Shown here one piece after another: positions 1-10,128 of a DNA stretch of 64,000 nucleotides. The notes beneath the pieces were generated by a model that saw nothing but the letters and a program-made list of their open reading frames with translations, was not told where the DNA came from and did no database searches. Origin of the DNA: Methylosarcina fibrata AML-C10 (GTDB lineage Bacteria; Pseudomonadota; Gammaproteobacteria; Methylococcales; Methylomonadaceae); contig NZ_KB889965.1 of NCBI RefSeq assembly GCF_000372865.1, positions 579,902 to 643,901 on the forward strand, written 5' to 3'. The position numbers and the translations under genes were made by a program. Within the stretch, counting starts at the first letter, position 1. Each line of letters begins with the position of its first letter.

Positions 1-454
1 TCAGCCCGGCGACATCCGTACTCCGGAAGGCCATTTGATCGGCCGCCACCACGGCCTGATGTATTACACGCTCGGCCAGCGCCAGGGCCTCGGCATCGGC
101 GGAATCAAGGACACGCCGGACGAACCGTGGTACGTGCTCGACAAGGATCTCGAGCACAACGTGCTGATCGTCGGCCAGGGCCACGATCATCCGTTGATGC
201 TGCACAATACGCTCGAAGCCGGCCGACTGGACTGGTGCAGCGGCCGGCCGCTGACCGAAACGATCCGTTGCGCCGCCAAAACCCGCTACCGGCAGGCCGA
301 TCAGGGTTGTACGGTGACTCCTTTGCCGGACGGACGCTGCAAGGCCGTCTTCGACGAACCGCAACGAGCGATCACGCCGGGACAATCGGTCGTGTTTTAT
401 GAGGGCGAGGTTTGCCTGGGCGGTGGCATTATCGAAACCAAACGGAATGAATAA
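1..454 (+). CDS. mnmA: tRNA-specific 2-thiouridylase MnmA, C-terminal part (5' end outside window)
   Basis: MnmA adenylates U34 of tRNA Lys/Glu/Gln and replaces the C2 oxygen with sulfur in the cytoplasm. Only the last ~150 residues are present. They are read from base 2 without a start, so the gene begins before the window. The segment [12 protein letters not shown] followed by [19 protein letters not shown] is the conserved junction into the C-terminal domain. The rest is the beta-barrel domain, ending with [21 protein letters not shown] as in the family. The N-terminal PP-loop and catalytic cysteines cannot be seen here. The gene lies 114 bases upstream of purB, a common gammaproteobacterial neighbourhood. 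Confidence 0.95.
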   Translation, partial: QPGDIRTPEGHLIGRHHGLMYYTLGQRQGLGIGGIKDTPDEPWYVLDKDLEHNVLIVGQGHDHPLMLHNTLEAGRLDWCSGRPLTETIRCAAKTRYRQADQGCTVTPLPDGRCKAVFDEPQRAITPGQSVVFYEGEVCLGGGIIETKRNE

Positions 455-1933
<1,479 letters not shown>

Positions 1934-2003
1934 AAGGTCATTCCGAATTTGCGATTCGGTTCACAGAAATTTGGCTGTGATCTGCCATGCTTATAGTGCA
2001 TTA

Positions 2004-2083
2004 CGATGAACTGCCCCTCAGAGTAATGCAAATAATATTATTTGCTCCCAGGCTGTACCGAAAGGTACAGCCTTTTTCTTTTT
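2004..2083 (+). ncRNA. Candidate small RNA between purB and a lipoprotein gene
   Basis: The purB-to-terminator gap holds a promoter-like pair: TTGGCT (1971-1976) and TATAGT (1992-1997) with a 15-base spacer. This would start a transcript near 2004 that ends at the hairpin and U-tract at 2051-2083, giving about 80 nt with a CCCCTC segment and a uridine tail, like Hfq-type small RNAs. No reading frame of note lies inside. The alternative is that it is simply the purB 3' UTR. The call rests only on the promoter and terminator pattern. Confidence 0.3.
2051..2083 (+). terminator. Rho-independent terminator
   Basis: A 9-bp perfect stem (GGCTGTACC / GGTACAGCC) with a GAAA tetraloop is followed by TTTTTCTTTTT. 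It is directional for + strand transcripts and ends purB or the candidate small RNA. The convergent lipoprotein gene stops at 2152. Confidence 0.85.
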
Positions 2084-2151
2084 CACATCCTGGCGCTTCC
2101 ATGAAGGTTTTTACGCCTTCGCCGGAAATCGGAAAACAACTCCTTTTAGAT

Positions 2152-2337
2152 TTAAATAGGCACATCGTCCACCGTTTCGGCGGCGTCGTCGATGACGTCG
2201 TGCGCGGCATTGCCGGCAACCGGAACAATGGAAACCGCGGCTCCCACTACCCGCATCGGCACCGTGGCGATCTTCGTCAATACACAGCCCGATAACAGAA
2301 AGCTGGCGGCGGCCAATAACAAAATCTTGAATTTCAT
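2152..2337 (-). CDS. Small hypothetical lipoprotein (61 aa)
   Basis: The N-terminal MKFKILLLAAASFLLSGC is a type II signal peptide with lipobox LSGC. The mature part is about 44 residues, rich in Val/Ala, ending HDVIDDAAETVDDVPI. The ATG at 2337 is chosen over an in-frame TTG at 2343 because a GCGAGG ribosome site sits at the right distance. It resembles the small uncharacterised lipoproteins (DUF6726-like) seen in methanotrophs; that family link is from memory and weak. It is convergent with purB and divergent from the next gene. Function unknown. Confidence 0.7.
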   Translation of the reverse strand: MKFKILLLAAASFLLSGCVLTKIATVPMRVVGAAVSIVPVAGNAAHDVIDDAAETVDDVPI

Positions 2338-2506
2338 AAGCAACCTCGCAAGTCGAACTCATAATAAAACCGACCTTTGACGGCCCTCGGAATCTTGTAA
2401 GGTCGCCGTATTTTTATCGTCGGTATTTATTTTTGATATTGGAGCAAGACAATCGTTCCGGGCAGGCAATAGAATAGACCCCCATTCCATCCTTTTATGG
2501 TCGATC

Positions 2507-3736
2507 GTGCTAAACCTCATCTGGATCTGTTTTTTTCTTATCGCCTTCGTCACTGCCTCGGTCAAATGGCTCGTTTTCGGAGATGTTCAGGTCTTCGCCG
2601 ACATCATGGCCGCCATGTTCAGCCTGTCGAAGTCGGCTTTCGAAATCGCCCTGGGCTTGACCGGCATTTTGTCGTTGTGGCTCGGCATCATGCGCATCGG
2701 CGAACGAAGCGGATTCATCCGCTTGTTGACCCGGGGGTTGACGCCGTTGTTCAGCCGTCTGACGCCGGAAGTTCCGCAAGATCATCCAGCGCTCGGCGCG
2801 ATGGTCATGAATCTGTCGGCCAATATGCTGGGTCTCGATAACGCGGCCACGCCGCTGGGCATCAAGGCGATGAAGGAACTGCAAACGCTGAATCCGGATC
2901 CAGCCACCGCGAGCAACGCGCAAATCCTGTTTCTGGTCGTCAATACCTCGTCGGTAACCTTGTTTCCGGTGACGATCTTCACCTACCGGGCCCAGCTCGG
3001 CGCCGCCAATCCCACCGACGTCTTCATTCCGATCCTCCTGGCGACCTACGTGTCGACGCTGGCCGGACTGCTGGCGGTCGCCGCCGTACAGAGGATCCGT
3101 CTGGCGGATCGGGTGGTGCTGGCGTATCTCGGCGGGTTTACGCTGCTGGTCGGCGCCGTCCTCGGCTATTTCGCCGGACTGCCGAGACAGGCCATGCTTG
3201 AGCAATCGGCCCTGATCAGCAACGTCGTCCTGTTTTTCCTGGTTGTGGCGTTTATCGTCGGCGCTTTGCAGAAAGGGATCAATGCTTACGAAGCGTTTGT
3301 CGACGGCGCCAAGGAAGGCTTTCAGACCGCCGTGACGCTGATTCCCTATCTGGTCGCGATGCTGGTCGCGATCGGTGTGTTTAGGGCCAGCGGCGCGCTG
3401 GAGCTGGTCAATGATCTGGTGCGCTATTTGGTTCGAATGATGGCGCTGGACGACCGTTTCGTCGACGCGCTGCCGACTGCGCTGATCAAACCGTTCAGCG
3501 GCAGCGGCGCCCGGGCGATGATGATCGACACGATGAAAACCCTCGGCGCCGATTCCTTTGCCGGCCGTCTGGTCTGCATCGTCCAGGGCAGCACCGAGAC
3601 CACGTTTTACGTATTGGCCGTTTACTTCGGAGCGGTCGGCATCAAAAATATCCGCCACGCGGCAGGGTGTGGGATAATAGCCGATTTGGCGGGCGTTATC
3701 GCCTCCATTTATATTACCTACTGGTTTTTCGGTTAA
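2507..3736 (+). CDS. Nucleoside-recognition (Gate) domain membrane protein, SpmA/SpmB-like
   Basis: A 409-residue polytopic inner-membrane protein, with many hydrophobic segments throughout. The motif SANMLGLDNAATPLGIKAM near residues 104-122 is typical of the SpmA-like half. The C-terminal half carries GSTETTFYVLAVYFGAVG, typical of SpmB. Both halves are thus fused in one chain, as is usual outside Firmicutes. The substrate is not established for the family. Translation starts at GTG 2507. The stop codon overlaps the ATG of mtaB (TAATG), so the two genes are probably translationally coupled. Confidence 0.85.
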   Translation: MLNLIWICFFLIAFVTASVKWLVFGDVQVFADIMAAMFSLSKSAFEIALGLTGILSLWLGIMRIGERSGFIRLLTRGLTPLFSRLTPEVPQDHPALGAMVMNLSANMLGLDNAATPLGIKAMKELQTLNPDPATASNAQILFLVVNTSSVTLFPVTIFTYRAQLGAANPTDVFIPILLATYVSTLAGLLAVAAVQRIRLADRVVLAYLGGFTLLVGAVLGYFAGLPRQAMLEQSALISNVVLFFLVVAFIVGALQKGINAYEAFVDGAKEGFQTAVTLIPYLVAMLVAIGVFRASGALELVNDLVRYLVRMMALDDRFVDALPTALIKPFSGSGARAMMIDTMKTLGADSFAGRLVCIVQGSTETTFYVLAVYFGAVGIKNIRHAAGCGIIADLAGVIASIYITYWFFG

Positions 3737-5019
3737 TGTTGGTTCATCTTAAAACACTCGGTTGCCGTCTGAACGAAGCCGAACTCGAAACCTGGGCTCA
3801 GGCTTTTCAAAAGGCCGGTCATCGGATCACCCGCGAGGCGGAGTCCGCCAACCTGGTCGTGATCAATTCTTGCGCCGTGACTCAGGATGCGGCAAGAAAA
3901 TCGCGCAATCTGATCCGCCGCATCCACCGGGACAATCCCAGGGCCAAACTGGTCGTCAGCGGCTGCTATGCAACCTTGAACCGGGACGAAGCGGCCGCGT
4001 TGATGGGCGTCGATCTGGTGGTCGGCAACCGGGACAAGGATCAATTGGTGGAACAGGCTCTGGCCGAACTCGACGTGACCACGATGCCGGCGATGTCGAC
4101 CGAGCCGGGCGAGATTTCATTGTTCACCCGAGGCCGCCAGCGCGCCTTCGTCAAGGTTCAGGACGGCTGCCGCTATCGGTGTACTTTCTGCATCGTCACC
4201 GTTGCCCGCGGTGAGGAAGTAAGCCGTCCGATCGCCGACGTGATCGGCGAAATCAATTCGTTGCATCGGCAGGGCATCGACGAAGTGGTTCTGACCGGCG
4301 TTCATCTGGGCGGCTACGGCAGCGATTCGGGGCAAAATCTCGTCGAGCTGATCAAAGCCGTGCTCGCCGAGACGCCGATTGCAAGGCTGCGCCTGGGCTC
4401 TCTGGAACCGTGGGAGTTGTCGGACGAGTTTTTCGAGCTGTTCGACAATCCGCGTCTGATGCCGCATCTGCATCTGCCGTTGCAGAGCGGTTCGGACAGC
4501 GTGCTGCGGCGCATGGCCAGGCGCTGCAAGACGGCGGAATTCGCCCGGATCGTCGAGCGCTTGCGCGCCAGGATGCCGTATTTCAACGTCACCACCGACG
4601 TCATCGTCGGCTTTCCCGGCGAAACCGAACAGGAGTGGCGGGAAAGCGTTGATTTCATCGGACGGACCGGATTCGGCCATGTCCATATCTTTACTTATTC
4701 CCGGCGCGAAGGCACCAAAGCGGCATCCTTGCCCGATCAACTGCCCGACAGCGTCAAGAAGGAACGCAGCCGAGAACTGCATCGACTGGCCGAAGAAATG
4801 AAGCTGAAGTTCCTGACCGACAATCTCAGCCGGGAGTTTCCGGTGCTGTGGGAGGGTTATTCCGAACCGCTCTCCGAAAACCAAAAACGAGTTTATGGTT
4901 ACACGCCCAATTACATTCGGGTAGGCTGCGTGATCGGCCGCGAAGAATCGCTCGAAAACCGGATCCTCCAGGCCGAATTGAAAACGATCGGCGACAATTA
5001 TGTTTTGACAGAGATTTAA
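3736..5019 (+). CDS. mtaB: tRNA t6A37 methylthiotransferase MtaB
   Basis: A radical-SAM enzyme that converts t6A at position 37 of ANN-decoding tRNAs to ms2t6A. The 427-residue product has the UPF0004 domain with three cluster-binding cysteines (LGCRLNEAE near 10, NSCAVT near 46, SGCYAT near 80). The radical SAM CxxxCxxC follows in DGCRYRCTFC near 145-152, and a C-terminal TRAM-like region ends the chain. The short N terminus (MLVHLKTLGCRLN) distinguishes MtaB from MiaB and RimO. The ATG at 3736 overlaps the previous stop; the 23 residues further upstream are read-through of that gene. Confidence 0.93.
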   Translation: MLVHLKTLGCRLNEAELETWAQAFQKAGHRITREAESANLVVINSCAVTQDAARKSRNLIRRIHRDNPRAKLVVSGCYATLNRDEAAALMGVDLVVGNRDKDQLVEQALAELDVTTMPAMSTEPGEISLFTRGRQRAFVKVQDGCRYRCTFCIVTVARGEEVSRPIADVIGEINSLHRQGIDEVVLTGVHLGGYGSDSGQNLVELIKAVLAETPIARLRLGSLEPWELSDEFFELFDNPRLMPHLHLPLQSGSDSVLRRMARRCKTAEFARIVERLRARMPYFNVTTDVIVGFPGETEQEWRESVDFIGRTGFGHVHIFTYSRREGTKAASLPDQLPDSVKKERSRELHRLAEEMKLKFLTDNLSREFPVLWEGYSEPLSENQKRVYGYTPNYIRVGCVIGREESLENRILQAELKTIGDNYVLTEI

Positions 5020-5178
5020 AAAACCGCTCACAATAGATCCAGGCCCGATATGGCCAAACGATCGGTTTTCGCATCAGGCGCAGCCGGCAGGAAAGTGCCG
5101 AAGCCGTCCGATCAATCAAAAATACCCAAAGCTTCCCGGTCTTAAAGCCCTCAAACGATAGTTGAAGGAGTACGGTGC

Positions 5179-5880
5179 ATGCCATTACCCGACGCTGCCT
5201 TCCCCACCGACTGGCTCGCCGAAGAAAATCTGGCCGAATGGCGCCGACATTGCCCTTCCGCCCGAATTCTTCACCTTCCCGACAAAGCCTTGCTCTACCG
5301 CCAGGGAGAAGAATGCCCTTATGTGTTCATGCTCGGCCGGGGCATCGTCAAGATTTCCTGCCTGACCGAACAAGGCAACGAATGGACCGTGGCGCTGCTC
5401 CGGAGCGGCGACATCCTCGGCCGTCTTCAAGGTCAAACCATTGAAAAAACGATGCCGGAAACGGCGCGGACGCTCGGCGAAGCCGCCGTCGTGCGCCTGG
5501 ATCTTGACGAGTTTGTCCGGTTGATGAGCGAGCAAACGAGACTGCTGTGGCAGGTGGTCGGGACGCAATACGCCAGAAGGCGGCAGGCCGAGCGCAAACT
5601 GATCGACATGCTGGCCAAGCCGGTGGAAATTCGAGTTCTGGAGATGTTGAAAGAACTCGCCGAATGGTTCGGCAAGCGATGCACGCACGGCTATGCGCTG
5701 GAAATCCGTCTGACCCAGCAGGAACTGGCGGACCTGGTCGGCGCCAGCCGGCCGGTGGTCAGCACCGTCATGAACGACCTGCGCAGCCGAAGCCTTCTGG
5801 ATTACACACGGGAGCTCATTTGTGTCAAGGACGATCTGTTCGACTATCCGGACAAGCCGGCGCCGTTGTTCTCCGGCTAA
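5179..5880 (+). CDS. Crp/Fnr family transcriptional regulator
   Basis: The 233-residue protein has an N-terminal cyclic-nucleotide-type beta-barrel (about residues 25-125, with PDKALLYRQGEECPYVFMLGRG). A long dimer helix and a C-terminal winged helix-turn-helix follow (LTQQELADLVGASRPVVSTVMNDLRS, near 180-202). The N-terminal cysteine arrangement of FNR is absent, so an oxygen-sensing 4Fe-4S cluster is unlikely; the effector is unknown. The next gene downstream is a small membrane protein 79 bases away that could be its target. Confidence 0.85.
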   Translation: MPLPDAAFPTDWLAEENLAEWRRHCPSARILHLPDKALLYRQGEECPYVFMLGRGIVKISCLTEQGNEWTVALLRSGDILGRLQGQTIEKTMPETARTLGEAAVVRLDLDEFVRLMSEQTRLLWQVVGTQYARRRQAERKLIDMLAKPVEIRVLEMLKELAEWFGKRCTHGYALEIRLTQQELADLVGASRPVVSTVMNDLRSRSLLDYTRELICVKDDLFDYPDKPAPLFSG

Positions 5881-5959
5881 CAGACAGCTCCGCCCGGCTT
5901 GTTGTAGGGTATGAACGACGGTGACCGTTTCGGTGACCCTTCGACAAAAGGAGCAAGCT

Positions 5960-6346
5960 ATGAATTTTTTATCCAACATCGCGCACGGCTATCTGGATTA
6001 TGTCACGGTCGTCATCTTTTTACTGGCGCCAAGCCTCTTCGGCTTGAGCGGCCTGCCGGCGATGATCGCTTACGGCCTGGCCGCCGTCCATCTGCTGTTG
6101 ACGCTGGCCACCGACTTTCCCAACGGCATGGTCAAGATCATTCCTTTTCATCTGCACGGCTGGGTGGAGCGACTGGTCGGTCCCTTGCTGGTCGTTCTGC
6201 CGTTCATTCTCGGTTTTTCAAACGATGCAGCAGCCCGCAACTTTTACATCGGAATCGGTATCGTCATTATCGCCGTCGGAATCGGCACCGATTACAAAGC
6301 ACACGGTAAAGAGACCGAGCGGGAAGGCACCGCCGCGTCCACCTGA
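5960..6346 (+). CDS. Small integral membrane protein (128 aa)
   Basis: Start at ATG 5960 behind an AAAGGAGC ribosome site. About four transmembrane segments cover residues 10-115. The hydrophilic end is HGKETEREGTAAST. The pattern LDYVTVVIFLLAPSLFGLSG followed by a second similar hydrophobic block is reminiscent of SPW-repeat membrane proteins, but I cannot confirm that family. It follows the Crp/Fnr regulator in the same direction and may be co-transcribed or regulated by it. Function unknown. Confidence 0.7.
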   Translation: MNFLSNIAHGYLDYVTVVIFLLAPSLFGLSGLPAMIAYGLAAVHLLLTLATDFPNGMVKIIPFHLHGWVERLVGPLLVVLPFILGFSNDAAARNFYIGIGIVIIAVGIGTDYKAHGKETEREGTAAST

Positions 6347-6517
6347 GCCTTTCTTCGAGAGCAAGGCGGCGTTTATGTTATGATCGATCCGATCAGCGCC
6401 GCCGATCTGCTTTTTTCAACACGGCGCACTCGGTTGTCCCGACGGAAAGCCGTTCCTGCTGATATAATGCGGTTTTTCTTCTTCTATGGAATAATCCGTT
6501 TATTTCGGCAGATCGGG

Positions 6518-7417
6518 ATGACTCTTATGACTTTTTCTACGATTGAATCTTTTGTCGGCAATACGCCTTTAGTCAGGCTTCAGCGCTTGCCCGGAGCAAC
6601 CGGCAATACCATTCTGGCCAAACTGGAAGGCAATAATCCGGCGGGCTCGGTCAAGGACCGGCCGGCGCTGAGCATGATCAAACACGCCGAGGCCCGGGGC
6701 GAGATCAAGCCCGGAGACCGTCTGATCGAAGCCACCAGCGGCAATACCGGCATCGCTCTGGCGATGGTGGCGGCGATCAAGGGCTACAAGATGACTCTGA
6801 TCATGCCCGACAACATGAGCGAAGAACGCCGCGCCTCGATGAAAGCCTACGGCGCCGAAATCATCCTGACCCCGGCGGCCGGCAGCATGGAAGCGGCCAT
6901 CGATCTGGCGCGGGCGATGGAGGCCGAGGGCAAGGGACGGATTCTGGACCAGTTCGCCAATCCCGACAATCCCAGAGCCCATTACGAAGGCACCGGTCCC
7001 GAGATCTGGCGGGATACCCAGGGCACCGTTACCCATTTCGTCAGTTCGATGGGAACGACCGGGACGATCATGGGCACGTCGAAATTCTTGAAGGAGCAAA
7101 ACGAGGCGATTCAGATCGTCGGCGTGCAGCCGGAAGGCGAATCCAAGATTCCCGGCATCCGGCGCTGGCCAAAGGAATATCTGCCGAAAATCTATCAGGC
7201 CGAACGGGTGGACCGCATCATCGAGGTGGACCAGGCGTCCGCGGAAAATACGATGCGAGCCCTGGCCGCGAAAGAAGGAATTTTCGCCGGCGTGTCGTCG
7301 GGCGGCGCGGTTCATGCCGCGCTACAGTTGTCGCGTCAGGTTGAAAACGCCGTGATTGTGGCGATCATTTGCGACCGGGGAGACCGGTATCTGTCGACCG
7401 GGGTGTTTCCGGGATAA
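6518..7417 (+). CDS. cysM: Cysteine synthase B (O-acetylserine sulfhydrylase)
   Basis: A PLP enzyme that makes cysteine from O-acetylserine and sulfide or thiosulfate. 299 residues. IESFVGNTPLVRLQRL opens the fold, and the PLP lysine is K46 in GSVKDRPA. The substrate loop TSGNTGIALA and the C-terminal SSGGA phosphate-binding turn are present. The EERRASMKAYGAEIIL segment fits CysM better than CysK. The frame is open upstream to 6380 but only MTLMTFSTIESF matches the family N terminus; ATG 6527 is a possible alternative start. Confidence 0.92.
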   Translation: MTLMTFSTIESFVGNTPLVRLQRLPGATGNTILAKLEGNNPAGSVKDRPALSMIKHAEARGEIKPGDRLIEATSGNTGIALAMVAAIKGYKMTLIMPDNMSEERRASMKAYGAEIILTPAAGSMEAAIDLARAMEAEGKGRILDQFANPDNPRAHYEGTGPEIWRDTQGTVTHFVSSMGTTGTIMGTSKFLKEQNEAIQIVGVQPEGESKIPGIRRWPKEYLPKIYQAERVDRIIEVDQASAENTMRALAAKEGIFAGVSSGGAVHAALQLSRQVENAVIVAIICDRGDRYLSTGVFPG

Positions 7418-7482
7418 CGGTCTATCGACTTCTTGCCGAGTTCCCGTCCTTGCGGGTAAACGAGCCCTTCCTCGCATTCTCA

Positions 7483-9528
7483 ATGATGAGGATTCTTCTG
7501 GCTTTTCTTCTTGTGGCCGCTCCGCCGAAAGCCGTCGCCGTGCAAAACGTGGTTTTCGATGCGGCGGCGCTGAAGGCTCGGGGGTGGCGCCTGGAGGGAA
7601 TCCATCTCACTCTGACCGACGTCAAGGCGGCAAGCCCGCGGCTGATTCTGGCCATCGACCAGTTGATTTTGCCGCCGCCTTATGATGCGCTGCGCATGGC
7701 CAATATTCGCTGCGATGTTTTCGACTGGGGGAATAACGAGCTTTGGTGCCGACGGGGCGGGGCGGAGATCGGTATTTTTCGGAGACAGACGGTTTCCGGC
7801 AAGATCTTCCTGCATATCGGCGAAAAAGAGATCGTCTTCGCTCTAAACGACTTGCGCCTGGCGCGCGGCCGGCTTTCCGTAGAAGGCATCGCGCGGGGCG
7901 ATGAATGGCGGCTGCGCGTTCAAGCCGAAGAACTCGATGGCGGTCCTCTGCAACGGCTGCTGAAAATCGGCTTGTTCGACATTAAAAGCGGAAAAATCAG
8001 CCTGAATCTGGAAGCTGCGGGCCATAAGGCGCGGATCGACGATTTCGACCTGACGGCCGAGGTGGAGGATTTGACCTTGCAGACCCAAGAAGGTCGATGG
8101 GCTTCGGAAGGCTTGATTCTGGCCGCGGCAGTGTCCGCGCAAAACCGGGACGGCCTCTGGCAGTGGCGCCATCGTGCCCGTTTGGCGGGCGGCGCGGTGT
8201 TTATCGATCCGGTTTATCTGGACGCGGCGGAAAAACCGATCCAGTGGGATGCGGAGGGAGCCTGGAACAGCGCAAGGGAAGAAGCCGAAATCCGTTCCTT
8301 CCGGTACCGGCACGAGGGTACCGGAGAAGCTGAAGGCAGCGCCCGGATCCGCTTCGGGGACGGCTTCAGCCTGGAGCAGGCCGACCTGTCCGTCGGCAGC
8401 CGGGATCTGCAGCGCTTTTCCGTCGTCTATTTCAAGCCCTTCATGGAAGAAACTCCGGGGGCCGGCATTTCGATGGGCGGCAGTCTGACCGCGCATCTCG
8501 AATTGGCGCGAAATTCATTAACCGACGCTTCGATATCCTTTCACGATCTGGAAGTCACCGATGCGGAAGGTCGCATCGGCGTCGGCGGCGGCTTCGGCAC
8601 GGTCAACTGGTCGCGCCGCGAAACCTTCCGGCAGCCGTCCCGCCTGGCCTGGCGGCGCCTGCAACTGGGCGCTTTGCCGGTCGGGCCGGCCCGTTTGTCG
8701 TTGTTGGCCAAGGCCGACACGATCCGTCTGCTGGAAAAGGCCAAACTGCCTTTTTTAGGTGGCGCCATCGCGATCAACCGGTTTGACTGGCTGGCGAACC
8801 GGCACCGGGAGCCGGAGCTTTATTTCGAAGGAAATCTAAACAACGTATCGCTGGAACAATTGTCCCGGGCGCTTGACTGGACGCCTCTGTCCGGCACCGT
8901 CAGCGGCCGCATTCCGGGCGTCGAGTACCGCAATGGCACGTTGAAACTGGGCGGCGAGCTGATCTTCAAAGTGTTCGACGGCCTCGTGAAAGTCGGAGAG
9001 CTCGGTTTGTCGGGACTGTTTTCCGATTTGCCGAGGCTCACCGCCGAGATCGAAGTCGACAATCTCGACATGGATCAAATCACCCGCCGGTTTGAATTCG
9101 GCGGCATTACCGGCAGGCTTTCGGGATTCGTTAAAAATCTGGTGATGGAAAACTGGCGGCCGCTTTCCTTTTATGCCTGGCTGGGCACGCCGGACGACGA
9201 CGATTCCAGGCACCGAATCAGCCAGAAAGCCGTTAAAAACATCGCCAGCATCGGCGGAGGCGGCGCGACCGACCTGGTCTCCCGCAGTTTTTTGAGCCTG
9301 TTCGAAACGTTCGGCTACGACAAACTGGGCCTGGGCTGCTATCTGCATCAGGGCGTCTGCCAGTTGATGGGACTGGAGCCGACGGAATCGAAAGAAGGCT
9401 ATTACATCATCAAGGGCGGCGGACTGCCGCGCATCGACGTGATCGGGTATAATGCCAGGATTGACTGGAATGTTCTGATGGAACGGCTAAAGCGCATCAC
9501 ATCGTCCGACAAAGTCATTATTCAATAA
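7483..9528 (+). CDS. YdbH-like AsmA-clan envelope protein (681 aa)
   Basis: A cleavable or anchoring signal sequence (MMRILLAFLLVAAPPKAVAV) precedes about 650 residues of repeated beta-strand pattern without further membrane spans. The C-terminal part (LSGTVSGRIPGVEYRNGTLKLGGELIFKVFDG split over 8890-8980, then FEFGGITGRLSGFVKNL) resembles the YdbH domain. In E. coli YdbH is an AsmA-like protein that bridges the envelope, with the lipoprotein YnbE, to help move phospholipids to the outer membrane. The DUF1318 (YdbL) partner 14 bases downstream supports the assignment. Start chosen for the signal peptide; the in-frame upstream extension overlaps cysM. Confidence 0.72.
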   Translation: MMRILLAFLLVAAPPKAVAVQNVVFDAAALKARGWRLEGIHLTLTDVKAASPRLILAIDQLILPPPYDALRMANIRCDVFDWGNNELWCRRGGAEIGIFRRQTVSGKIFLHIGEKEIVFALNDLRLARGRLSVEGIARGDEWRLRVQAEELDGGPLQRLLKIGLFDIKSGKISLNLEAAGHKARIDDFDLTAEVEDLTLQTQEGRWASEGLILAAAVSAQNRDGLWQWRHRARLAGGAVFIDPVYLDAAEKPIQWDAEGAWNSAREEAEIRSFRYRHEGTGEAEGSARIRFGDGFSLEQADLSVGSRDLQRFSVVYFKPFMEETPGAGISMGGSLTAHLELARNSLTDASISFHDLEVTDAEGRIGVGGGFGTVNWSRRETFRQPSRLAWRRLQLGALPVGPARLSLLAKADTIRLLEKAKLPFLGGAIAINRFDWLANRHREPELYFEGNLNNVSLEQLSRALDWTPLSGTVSGRIPGVEYRNGTLKLGGELIFKVFDGLVKVGELGLSGLFSDLPRLTAEIEVDNLDMDQITRRFEFGGITGRLSGFVKNLVMENWRPLSFYAWLGTPDDDDSRHRISQKAVKNIASIGGGGATDLVSRSFLSLFETFGYDKLGLGCYLHQGVCQLMGLEPTESKEGYYIIKGGGLPRIDVIGYNARIDWNVLMERLKRITSSDKVIIQ

Positions 9529-9542
9529 TTCAAGAGATCACT

Positions 9543-10124
9543 ATGAAAAAACTATCGATATTGGGTGTATTGCTGCTGAGCGCGTGCGTCACCATTAATA
9601 TCTATTTCCCGGCGGCGGCGGCTGAAAAGGCGGCCGATGAAATCATCCAGGACATCCAGAATGCCGCCCCGCAAAAACCGGAACCTCAATCCGCCTTGCC
9701 GGATTCACAAAAAACCGTTTATCTGTGGCTCGACAAGGCCATCGGCGCCTTTATTTCCCCGGCGGCCGCTGCCGAAGCCGATCTAACGATCGACAGCGTC
9801 GACATCAGGCGCCTTACGGCCTCGATGGAAAGCCGTTTTCCGTCGCTGAAACCTTTCTACGACAGCGGCGCGATCGGCATTCAGGAAGACGGCTTGCTGA
9901 CGGTGCGCGACGCCGCCAACGTGCCGCTCAAGGACAGGAATAAGGTCAATAAACTGGTCGCCGCCGAAAACAAGGACCGCACCGGCCTGTACCAGGCGAT
10001 CGCCAACGCCAACGGCCATCCGGACTGGTTCGGACAGATCAAGGCCACTTTCGCGAAACGCTGGGTCGGCAACGCCCGGTCCGGCTGGTGGTATCGGCAA
10101 TCCGGAAGCTGGAAGCAGAAATAA
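9543..10124 (+). CDS. Lipid-anchored YdbL-type (DUF1318) protein with YnbE-like N terminus
   Basis: 193 residues. Lipobox LLLSAC gives a lipid-modified Cys15 followed directly by VTINIYFPAAAAEKAADEI, a short beta-strand segment. A Pro/Gln linker follows, then a C-terminal DUF1318 domain (about residues 110-190: EDGLLTVRDAANVPLKDRN, then GLYQAIANANG). In E. coli the lipoprotein YnbE and the soluble periplasmic YdbL are separate proteins. Here one chain has the lipid anchor, a strand-like N terminus and the YdbL domain. It lies 14 bases after the YdbH-like gene and almost certainly acts with it. No separate YnbE gene is seen. Confidence 0.8.
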   Translation: MKKLSILGVLLLSACVTINIYFPAAAAEKAADEIIQDIQNAAPQKPEPQSALPDSQKTVYLWLDKAIGAFISPAAAAEADLTIDSVDIRRLTASMESRFPSLKPFYDSGAIGIQEDGLLTVRDAANVPLKDRNKVNKLVAAENKDRTGLYQAIANANGHPDWFGQIKATFAKRWVGNARSGWWYRQSGSWKQK

Positions 10125-10128
10125 CCGT

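Noticed and set aside
2510-3658. 382-codon - strand frame opposite the nucleoside-recognition gene
   Set aside because: Antisense shadow of a hydrophobic GC-rich gene; composition dominated by Gln/Asp/Arg/His with no domain.
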